Shown here in pieces: positions 46,155 through 55,525 of a stretch of DNA of 64,000 nucleotides. Source of the DNA: Dama dama (lineage: Eukaryota; Chordata; Mammalia; Artiodactyla; Cervidae). The DNA lies in the NCBI RefSeq assembly GCF_033118175.1, contig NC_083693.1, positions 53,127,981 to 53,191,980 on the forward strand, written 5' to 3'. Position 1 is the stretch's first letter. Each line of letters begins with the position of its first letter. Under the pieces are notes generated by a model. The model saw nothing but the letters and a program-made list of their open reading frames with translations, did not search any database and had not been told where the DNA came from. The position numbers and the translations under genes are program-made.

Positions 46155-47580
46155 TATTTCAAATCCTAAAAGATGATGCTGTGAAAGTGCTGCACTCAAT
46201 ATGTCAGCAAATTTGGAAAACTCAGCAGTGGCCACAGGACTGGAAAAGGTCAGTTTCATTCCAATCACAAAGAAAGGCAATGCCAAAGAATGCTCAAACT
46301 ACTGCACAATTGCACTCATCTCACACGCTAGTAAAGTAATGCTCAAAATTCTCCAAGCCTTGCTTCAGCAATACATGAACCGTGAACTTCCTGATGTTCA
46401 AGCTGGATTTAGAAAAGGCAGAGGAACCAGAGATCAAATTGCCAACATCCACTGGATCATCGAAAAAGCAAGAGAGTTCCAGAAAAATATCTATTTTTGC
46501 TTTATTGACTATGCCAAAGCCTTTGACTGTGTGGATCACAATAAACTCTGGAAAATTCTGAAAGAGATGGGAATACTAAACCACCTGACCCGCCTCTTGA
46601 GAAACCTGTATGCAGCTCAGGAAGCAATAGTTAAAACTGGACATGGAACAACAGACTGGTTCCAAATCAGGAAAGGAGTATGTCAAGGCTGTATATTGTC
46701 ACCCTGCTTATTTAACTTATATGTAGAGTAGATCACGAGAAACGCTGTGCTGGAAAAAGCACAAGCTGGAATCAAGATTGCCGGGAGAAACATCAATAAC
46801 CTCAGATATGCAGATGACACCACCCTTATGGCAGAAAGTGAAGAAGAACTAAAGAGTCTCTTGATGAAAGTGAAAGAGGAGAGCGAAAAAGTTGGCTTAA
46901 AGCTCAACATTCAGAAAAATAAAATCATGGCATCCAGTTGCATCACTTCATGGCAAATAGATGGGGAAACAGTGGAAATAGTGGCAGATTTTATTTTGGG
47001 GGGCTCCAAAAGCACTGAAGATGGTGATTGCAGCCATGAAATTAAAAGATGCTTACTCCTTGGAAGGAAAGTTATGACCAACCTAGACAGCATATTAAAA
47101 AGCAGAGACATTACTTTGTCAACAAAGGTCCATCTAGTCAAGGCTATGGTTTTTCCAGTGGTCGTGTATGGATGTGAGAGTTGGACTATAAAGAAAGCTG
47201 AGCACAGAAGAATTGATGCTTTTGAACTGTGATGTTGGAGAAGACTCTTGAGAGTCCCTTGGACTGCAAGGAGATCCACCCAGTCCATCCTAAAGATCAG
47301 TCCTGGGTGTTCATTGGAAGGACTGATGTTGAAGCTGAAACTCCAATACTTAGGCCACCTGATGTGAAGAGCTGACTCATTTGAAAAGGCCCTGATGCTG
47401 GGAAAGAGTGAAGGCGGGAGGAGAAGGGGACGACAAAGGATGAGATGGTTGGATCACCGACTCAATGGACATGGGTTTGGGTGGACTCCGGGAGCTGGTG
47501 ATGGACAGGGAGGCCTGGCGTGCTGCGGTTCATGGGGTCGCAGAGTCAGACACGACTGAGAGACCAGACTGGATCTGGAA
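46155..47580 (+). mobile_element. BovB LINE, 5'-truncated, inserted into an L2
   Basis: Runs from within ORF2 to the 3' end. The flanking 10-mers CTGTTATAGC (46145-46154) and CTGTTACAGC (47581-47590) differ at one base and fit a target-site duplication inside an L2 whose 3' part continues at 47581-47765. Confidence 0.93.
46201..47232 (+). pseudogene. BovB ORF2 remnant with RT domain
   Basis: Two in-frame-like segments share the RT signatures seen at 834-1907: IYFCFIDYAKAFDCVDH, GCILSPCLFNLYVE, then a TAG at 46728-46730. The frame resumes with LRYADDTTLMAES and MVFPVVVYGCESWTIKK before a TGA near 47230. The stop within the RT palm makes it non-functional. The endonuclease region is missing through 5' truncation. 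Confidence 0.9.
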
Positions 47581-47765
47581 CTGTTACAGCACTTGTCACT
47601 TTGTAGTATTTATTTGCTTCCTTAATGGCTTCCCTCATTAGACAGGTAGCTCCTCAAGGACAGGGCCCAGTGCTGCTGTATTTATGCATCTTTGTATTAC
47701 CCCCTCCAGTGCATGTCTGATGCACTGTGGACATCTATAAATATTTCTTGAAAAATGAATTAATT
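47581..47765 (+). mobile_element. L2 LINE 3' end, right of the BovB
   Basis: CACTTGTCACTTTGTAGTAT, CATTAGACAGGTAGCTCCTC, AAGGACAGGGCCCAGTGCTG and ATAAATATTTCTTGAAAAAT: classic L2 3' terminus. Confidence 0.8.
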
Positions 47766-47977
47766 TTCAGTGTCTTAGGTCCACCGTGAACTAATATAAG
47801 CTTAAGATTTCACATATTTCTAAAAGAGCTCTGTTGTTGAATAAAGGAATTTTCCTAGTTATTTTAAACTCCTTTGTATTTCTCTGTGACTTGTGTCATT
47901 ATTATTATTATTTAAATTTTAATATTTCACTTTAAATAGGTAAGAGAGCATATTAACCAGGAACTGATTCATATATT

Positions 47978-48160
47978 GGGGCTTCCCTGGTGGCTCAGTG
48001 GTAAAGAATCTGCTTGCCAGTGCAGAGGACATAGGAAACTCAGGTTCGATCCCTGGGTTGGGAAGATCCCCTGGAGTAGGAAGTGGCAAACTAAATCCAG
48101 TGTACTGAGGAACCCAGTGGACTACAATCCATAGGGTTACAAAGAGTCAGATGCGACTGA
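47978..48160 (+). mobile_element. Bov-tA SINE leading into a CG/CA tract
   Basis: GGGGCTTCCCTGGTGGCTCA, GGTTCGATCCCTGGGTTGGG, GAGTCAGATGCGACTGA; the tail is replaced by the alternating tract at 48161-48219. Confidence 0.93.
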
Positions 48161-48183
48161 ACACACGCGCGTGCACGTGCGCG

Positions 48184-48218
<35 letters not shown>

Positions 48219-48219
48219 G
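48161..48219. repeat. 59-bp perfect alternating purine-pyrimidine tract
   Basis: Begins ACACACGCGCGTGCACGTGC, continues as (GC)n and ends as (AC)n, with no break in alternation. The GC-rich centre makes it a strong candidate for left-handed Z-DNA. Confidence 0.95.
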
Positions 48220-48900
48220 ATTCATACATCAAGTGGGTAGATGACAGCATTTAATTACTTATGAGCTGTTTGTCAGAGGGGTTGTGAATTTTAACATCTG
48301 CAAAGGTTTTTACCATGCTGGGATGAAAGATGATCAAGATTAATGCATCATTAGGAAGAGTATAACCACAATTTGCATGTGCAAATTTGAAAGTACATCT
48401 AACACACCATTTCAAATTTTGTAAGAAGACATGTAAATGTTCCACGTCATGGCTACCACCAAAAAACAGAAATAGTTTAGATTTTCACTAATGCTTTTTA
48501 TAGTCAATAATGTGTAGATAAAATATTTTATCTGTTAATAGCATTTAGTCTTCAGCTACATTCTAGGAGCGTTTTTGTTTTGATTTATTGCTGTGGTGGT
48601 TGTGAATACAATTAGCTCCCAAATTACTTTATCTCAAAAGCATGCCTATATTTCATGGTAAAACCACTTACTTCATTGTCCTTTAGTTCTCATGATCCAA
48701 TCCATAAAAAAACTTTTTGTTTCTTTTAAATATCACTCAAATAAAATTTAATTTTCCTATTACCACCATGAACACCATCCAAAGGTGAACCAATCATCCC
48801 TGGCTTCAAATAGTTCCATGCCCTCTTGCTCTACCTGTAGTTATTCTTCCTTCTCTCTTAGCAGCTCTCCATGCTAGAGATTTTCTTTTTTAATAAGACC
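48220..48900. other. Intergenic, nothing certain
   Basis: 48,780-48,890 may be L2; otherwise unassigned. Confidence 0.4.
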
Positions 48901-49692
48901 TAGATATGCAGATGACACCACCCTTATGGCAAAAAGTGAAGAGGAACTAAAAATCCTCTTGATGAAAGTGAAAGAGGAGAGTGAAAACATTGGCTTAAAG
49001 CTCAACATTGAGAAAACTAAGATCATGGCATCTGGTCCCATCACTTCATGGGAAATAGATGGGGAAGCAGTGGAAACAGTATCAGACTTTATTTTTTTGG
49101 GCTCCAAAATCACTGCAGATGGTAATTGCAGCCATGAAATTAAAAGACGCTTACTCCTTGGAAGGAAAGTGATGACCAACCTAGATAGCATATTAAAAAG
49201 CAGAGACATTACTTTGCCAACAAAGGTCCATCTGGTCAAGGCTATGGTTTTTCCAGTGGTCATGTATGGATGTGAGATTGGACTATGAAGAAAGCTGAGC
49301 ACCAAAAAATTGATGCTTTTGAACTGTGGTGTTGGAGAAGACTCTTGAGAGTCCCTTGGACTTCAAGGAGATCCAACCAGTCCATCCTAAAGGAGATCAG
49401 TCCTGGGTGTTCATTGGAAGGACTGATGCTGAAGCTGAAACTCTAATACTTTGTCCACCTCATGCAAAGAGTTGACTCACTGGAGAAGACCCTGGTGCTG
49501 GGAGGGATTGGGGGCAGGAGGAGAAGGGGACGACAGAGGATGAGATGGCTGGATGGCATCACCGACTCGATGGACATGAGTTTGAGTAAACTCCGGGAGT
49601 TGGCAATAGACAGGGAGGCCTGGCGTGCTGCGGTTCATGGGGTCACAAAGAGTCGGACACGACTGAGCAACTGAACTGAACTGAACTGAATC
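48901..49692 (+). mobile_element. BovB LINE 3' fragment
   Basis: Starts exactly at the YADD-encoding stretch (TAGATATGCAGATGACACCA) and runs to GAACTGAACTGAACTGAA. Encodes the post-YADD RT region (MAKSEEELKILLMKVKEESE; MVFPVVMYGCE), then frameshifts near 49,280. The C-terminal part reappears at 49462-49674. Confidence 0.95.
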
Positions 49693-50200
49693 ATGTCACT
49701 TTGAACTCTACAAACTTCATTGTCTCTCTATTGTCCTTAAAGCCTTAGCACAGCCTTCAAAATCCTGGTCATTCTAGCCTCTCACCTACTCCAGTTCCTA
49801 TTCCAATCACTGCTTGGGTATCCTTCTGCAAACTCTCTTTCAGTCCCTGGCGCTCCTGATGTTTCCTGATGCTGCTTTCTTTATCGGGAATATTCTTCCC
49901 AGGCATTTCTGCTAGTTACTTGTGCCCATTCTTCAGAGCTCATCTGTCTCTTTCTCATGGAAGCCTAGCATAACTTCCTCAGCTAAATTAAATATGTTTT
50001 CTACAATCTCTCATAGCACCATCTGCATCTTTTTGTAGCCCTTACTACAAGGACCACTTTATGTTTATTTGTGTGATTATTTGATTCTTCTGCTTCTCCC
50101 ACTAGACTGTATACTCCATGAGGGCATCATTTGCTCAGCCTTAGAGCCCCAACTCCTAAACAGTGCCTGGCACATAGTTGCTCAACAAATATTTGTTAAT
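49693..50200 (+). mobile_element. L2 LINE 3' region, about 500 bp
   Basis: CATTGTCTCTCTATTGTCCT, CTGGGTATCC-like segments, CACTAGACTGTATACTCCAT, GTGCCTGGCACATAGTTGCT and CAACAAATATTTGTTAATTC give the full L2 3' pattern. Confidence 0.85.
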
Positions 50201-50474
50201 TCTGTTCTATTACTGCTTCATCTAGATTTACTATAAGCACAAAAGTAATAAACTTCTTAAAAAGCAAAATTCTAAAAAATGAAATTACCTTTCAGAAAAA
50301 GTTTTATTAGTTTAATTATTAAATCTGATAAAAGAGAATTACATGAGATCAGAAGATCTATGTTATAAAAATTTTCACCAGCAATAACATTTTTACTAGC
50401 ATATATCAATGTCACTCTTCTTTGAACTGTTACTATGAAATAATAATAAAAATAACAACAGCAAAAAATAACAG

Positions 50475-50695
50475 ATGACATTTACTGAATGCTAACTATG
50501 TGCAGGCACTGTGTTAAGTGCTATATATGTATTATCTCAATTAAATCCTCATAATCCCTCAATATAGGTATTATTAAACCCATTTTACTCATAAGAAAAT
50601 TAAGGCTCAGAGGAGTTAAGTCGACTCGCTCAGTCAGACAACTACTAAGTAGTAGAGGCCATATACCCAATAGTCAGCCCAGATTTGTCTGACTT
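50475..50695 (-). mobile_element. MIR SINE
   Basis: TTTACTGAATGCTAACTATG, GGCACTGTGTTAAGTGCTAT, CCATTTTACTCATAAGAAAA and AAGGCTCAGAGGAGTTAAGT, in reverse MIR order. Confidence 0.85.
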
Positions 50696-50728
50696 CTGAT
50701 TCCCTTCCCCATCCTTTCCTTCCCTTAC

Positions 50729-50990
50729 TTTTTTTTTTTTTTACAAATTCTACAAGGTTTATTCTAGAAAAGAAGGTTCAACAATAGAATCTCATAAATA
50801 AGCCTCCTTATTGAGTAAAAGAAAAATGTGAATATTAATAGTGCATTTCAGAGTTTCAAAATTGTTTAGTAACATAATTTAATTTAGTTGCTTCATTTAT
50901 CAAACATTTTACCCACAGCTAGTATCATATTTGAGTTCCGCATTCTTTTCTAACCACGAGGATCAATACACTGAGATACTAGGACACCAT
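50729..50990 (-). pseudogene. Possible small retrocopy (poly(A) with AATAAA), unidentified
   Basis: On the minus strand, CTAGAATAAACCTTGTAGAA is followed within about 15 bases by a poly(A) of about 14. The upstream body resembles no repeat I know. No target-site duplication was found, so the left boundary is a guess and chance is possible. Confidence 0.35.
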
Positions 50991-50999
50991 AGGCCATGT

Positions 51000-51215
51000 T
51001 AGATCAGCTCTGACTTTGAGACTCAGCTCTGGCACTGACCAGCCATTTGATATCAGGCAAATTACATAACCATCTCACTCCCACTTCCAAACATCATCAT
51101 CTACAAGTATAAAATGGAAATAATTGCACCTATCTTGCTGGGTTGCTGTAAAAATTAGGTACACTACACAGTATACAAAGTGCTTGACATATAATTGATA
51201 TTCAACAAGTCACTT
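51000..51215 (+). mobile_element. MIR SINE
   Basis: GACTCAGCTCTGGCACTGAC, ATCAGGCAAATTACATAACC, GTATAAAATGGAAATAATTG and AAGTGCTTGACATATAATTG, in forward MIR order. Confidence 0.85.
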
Positions 51216-53500
51216 GATTATTATTACCTTATAGATGTCTTTATTTTTTTCCAAGTAATGTGTATTTGGCAACATTGTGCTTGAGATTGTCCTAGATGGT
51301 TTTCATTTCTATGATACAGAAGCACAGTCACCAGAGATATTTGTTTGAGCACGAGTCCTATTTGTTTTGGTTTAGAAAATAGGGTCATTATACTCAAATA
51401 CCCTTTAGCCAAGTGCTATGCCTATAAAGGATACCTAATAAATCCATGCTGAATAACTGAGTGATTATTGTACAGCAAATGTTTAAAGAATTCACAGGTA
51501 AACAGAATAATCTACTTAAAATGGATCAGAAAGAATAAGCAGAATTCACAAATTACCTCTGAGTTTTATCTCTGACTTATTAAGCTCTGAAAATGTAGAT
51601 CCAATTTAATTTTTACAATTTGATGCAACAATGAAAAAGCAACCCCATTGTCTGCACATTTCAGTCTATACTACCAATTAGTCAAAAAGTTATGATTCAT
51701 CATTCACATGAGCAAAATAACTGAGCAAATATAATGTTTGGTAAAATGATGCACAATGTTTAATCATGATCATGTGATAGTCCAAAATTTCTTTTTATTT
51801 AACTGAAAGAAGTACATATAATTCAAATTGTCCACAAAGTATTGAAAGTTAATTAAAGTATCTGGATGAGAGTAAAAATATACAAGAATCTTTCAGCATA
51901 ATCTGAAAACAATTCTGCTTTCAAAGCTAAGCAAATTTTTCCTCCGATTTCTCCCTCAAGGAGAAATCCAAATTAGGTACTATAGTTTAAAACCAGATTC
52001 ATGAGGTCTGCAACTGAAATATATACTGAAAAAATATGTATATACTGAAATATATATGTGAAACAAAATTATAGCTCAGTTTGTATCAATCAGCAATATT
52101 GATTTAGAACAAATAATTAGTGCTAAATTTCCAATCGCTTTCTTATTTTATTGACTTGCTAAGTAGGGAAAAAGTTCACATGCACAAAAGTTAAATTCTA
52201 CAGCAAATTCATTTTGAGTGTCTAACATTTCCAAAGTTTTATCCATCCTGATTTAATATTGATATGAATTAACATTATACACATTTTAAAGGATAAATGT
52301 ATAATGCTATATTTAGACCTGTGTACTTTTATAAATGGTAATATTGTAGAAACCACAAGATTATGATTTTAATTATAATTATTATTAATTTTATATTTTT
52401 AATATAATGAATAATCATTAATTTCCATGACATTTCTATGGATATGACATTTTATTCCTATTTTATGAAAGATTAATATAAGACTGTATATAGGGGTATA
52501 TCTAAGAGCAACAAAGCCAGAAAAAAGATAAGTTTCTGCTATTGATTTTGGGATCAGTTTCCTAATTCTCACTTCAAATCTGGATGTTCAAAAAAAAAAA
52601 AAAAGAATTCCCACGTGGAAGACATAATTAAATCTAAGCAAATAACCTCTTAATAAAGAAATATTTTATATTTAAACAATATAGGCTTTCCAAACATACA
52701 GTACTTGTCAATTAATTTGGTTAGGAACAAGACCCCTGTTAGAGATAAGCTAATTAATCTGTTTCCCAGGTGGGATCTGAAAGCCATAGGGAGATACCTT
52801 CCCCAAACCGCTGCTCCAGATTCCCAAGGCAGCTGTCAGCTATTAACATGTTAGTTTTGAATTATTTTATCAGTTACTAACCTGAGGAAGACTTGCAGGA
52901 AACAGGAGCTCAGTGCCGAAAGGGAAAGAAAGGACAGCTGCCAAGCTAATGAGTCTGCAATGGTGACAGTAGGCAGTCTGGAGATCAGCGGCAGAACACA
53001 AGTCCCTGGAAGGGTGGAGAATGCAGAAAGATGCCACAGAAAAGGAGTAAAGGATTCATGAGAAAAACTTCACCTCGTTCCCAATTTTTCAAACAAGCTG
53101 GAGTATTAGACAGTTGATTCCAAACAGTATTCAAAATAGTCAAATCATAAATACTAAATGCAGTTACAGATAACAAAAGTTCTAAACAGCTAAGAAATAA
53201 TTAATTACCTTTTTTTTGGTGTTGGAAAGTTACAGGCTGAATTTCATATTGCTGTGAATGTATTCTATTTATTCTACTGGTTTTTTCCTCCCAGCAGTTA
53301 AAAACCAGTAACCTACAGGAAAACAGTAGTATAACCTCAACATTCTATTAAAGTTGCCCATAATCAGCAACTGAGCCAATCCTGAAGTGGGAAAGGTGAC
53401 TTATTGACAATTATAGTGAAGTAAAGATATACATGTGTTTTCAATCTCTTTTATTAGGAAAGCTGAGATTACTCAACATTTAAGTTACTAGAGAAAAACA
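51216..53500. other. AT-rich intergenic, nothing recognised
   Basis: About 2.3 kb without a supported gene or young repeat; contains short A runs only. Confidence 0.45.
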
Positions 53501-53940
53501 TGCTTACTCTCCTTTCTCAGTTATTCTTTGTACACAATTTTGATTATATGCCTATAATCAGGTGTTGAGCTCAAAATATAAAGATACAGATAAGATAGGG
53601 CTTCTCTGGTGGCTTGGTGGTAAAGAATCTGCCTGCCAGTTCAGGAGACATGGGTTTGATCCCTGATCTAGGAGGATCCCACATGCTGCAGAGCACCTAA
53701 GCCCAGGCACCCTAACTACTGAGCCCCCATGCTGCAACTGCTGAAGCCCGTGTGCCCTAGAGCCTGTGCTCCACACAGGAGGGCCCACTGCCGTGAGATG
53801 TCCGTGCACCACAATTAGGGCGTGACCCCTGCTCTCTGCATGTTCTTACTCTCTTTTCTCAGTTATTCTTTGTGCACAATTTTGATATATGGCTATAATC
53901 AGGTGCTGTGCTCAAAATATAAAGATACAGATAGTGTAGG
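53501..53940. repeat. 100-bp direct duplication, copies 53501-53600 and 53841-53940
   Basis: Both copies contain CTTACTCT, TCTCAGTTATTCTTTG, CACAATTTTGA and CTCAAAATATAAAGATACAG, with roughly 91% identity. Each is followed directly by a SINE 5' end, but by different SINE families. Confidence 0.93.
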
Positions 53941-54300
53941 GCTTCCCTGGTAGCTCAGCTGGTAAAGAATCCACCTGCAATGCTGGAGACCCTGGTTTGA
54001 ATCCTGGGTCAGAAAGTTCCCCTGGAGAAGGGATAGGCTACCCACTCCAGTATTCTTGGCCTTCCCTGGTGGCTCAGAAAATAAAGAATTCGCCTGCAAT
54101 GTGGGAAACCTGGGTTCAGTTCCTGGGTTGGGAAGATCCCCCGAAGGAGGGCATGGACAGAGGAGCCTGGCGGGCTATACAGTTCACGGGGTCGCAGAGA
54201 GTCGGACACGACTGAGAGACTGAGCATGTGCTCTCTGCAACTGGAGCGAAGCTTGTGCAGCAACGAAGACCCAGCACTGGCAAAAATTTAAAAAATAAAT
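53598..54300 (+). mobile_element. CHR-2 SINE interrupted by a 399-bp segment
   Basis: The 5' part at 53598-53840 (GGTGGCTTGGTGGTAAAGAA ... CATGCTGCAACTGCTGAAGC ... CCCCTGCTCTCTGCA) stops and its 3' part resumes at 54229-54300 (ACTGGAGCGAAGCTTGTGCA GCAACGAAGACCC). TGCTCTCTGCA stands on both sides of the break (53830-53840 and 54229-54239). Confidence 0.88.
53939..54228 (+). mobile_element. Two Bov-tA SINEs, one inserted in the other
   Basis: First: GGGCTTCCCTGGTAGCTCAG, cut at CCAGTATTCTTGG (about 54058). Second: CTTCCCTGGTGGCTCAGAAA to GAGTCGGACACGACTGAGAG. Confidence 0.9.
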
Positions 54301-54603
54301 TAAAACAATTTTTTAAAAAAGATATGGATAACATAGATAAAATATTGGAGGGAGGGTTATGTCCATATTTTCATCTGTTTCAGATACCTGCAGGGATGCC
54401 AAAGACAGATAAGAAAGCATGCATTTAAATAGGCCCTCTGGGCACTGTTGAGCCCATATACCCTCCTCCAAAAATAGAGCAGAGGCCCTAGAAAAGGACC
54501 ATTTCCCCACCCTTCTTTTTTTCACATGTTCCTGAAGGAAAGCAGAATGTTTTATAAAAACCAGACAAAATAAAAAACCAAAACCCACGCCCAAAGACAC
54601 ACT
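54301..54603. other. Intergenic, nothing recognised
   Basis: Short A-rich tail region, then unassigned sequence. Confidence 0.4.
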
Positions 54604-54819
54604 GCCGCTGCTGCCGCTTAGGTGCTTCAGTCATGTCCAACTCTGTGCAACCCCATGGGCTGCAGCCCACCAGGCTCCTCTGTGCATGGGATTCTCCAGG
54701 CAAGAGGACTAGAGCGAGTTGCCGTGCCCTCCTCCAGGGGATCTTCCCAATCCAGGGATCAAACCTGGGTCTCTTGCATTGCAGGCAGATTCTTTACCAC
54801 TGAGCTACCAGAGAAGCCC
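54604..54819 (-). mobile_element. Bov-tA SINE
   Basis: GGTGCTTCAGTCATGTCCAA ... GGCAAGAGGACTAGAGCGAG ... CACTGAGCTACCAGAGAAGC. Full length. Confidence 0.93.
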
Positions 54820-55014
54820 CAGACACACAATAGGGATGGAATTAACAAGAAATGAAATTGCTTAGTTAGCAGCTTCTAAGCACCATTTCAAATCTGAGTC
54901 TTCGCTATCCCCCTGACAACACGAAGGCAGGCAGGAAGGTACCTTTCCTTTCTAGCGTAGCAAAGAACAACAGCATATAAGACAGCAGTTTGTGTGATGG
55001 TTTCTCACTTCAGG

Positions 55015-55228
55015 TTCTTCTCTGAAGTCAGGCAGGCTTGGGTTTGAATTCTAACTCTGGGATTTTAATAGCTGCAACTAAACAATGCGTGTCTGTGTTT
55101 ATTTCCTGATCCTGTGCCTACTTCCTGATCAGTAATGGGAGTTAGTGCCTTCCTCAGAGGGTTGCTCTAAGGATCAAATAAAATGGGCTCCAGGCATGGA
55201 GTAAATATTAGCCTTTCAGTCATTATAA
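55015..55228 (+). mobile_element. MIR SINE
   Basis: GCAGGCTTGGGTTTGAATTC, GATCAGTAATGGGAGTTAG, GGTTGCTCTAAGGATCAAAT and CCAGGCATGGAGTAAATATT. Confidence 0.75.
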
Positions 55229-55525
55229 TTAACTCTCCCCCCTTTTACTATTTTGAAGTTGGGAAAGACAGATTTTTGAGACAGATCATAAAATATGTTA
55301 CAAGTGACTTGTTGATAAATATTTGCTGAGCCAAGTCTGCCTTTAGCACTCTAACTGTAAGCCCAAAATACTGAAGATGTTAAATTTCTCTCTTGATAAT
55401 AAGATTCTCTTTATTTTTCACCTGCAGATTCTCTTCAGGAGGTTGTGGAAAGAAATATTTCAAACAGAAATAGGCCTACTGCTTGAGGGAATGATATGAT
55501 TGTAAGTTGAAAAAAAGAGACTTGA

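Noticed and set aside
48161..48219. CRISPR-like or minisatellite array
   Set aside because: Simple dinucleotide alternation without spacers; this is a vertebrate genome.
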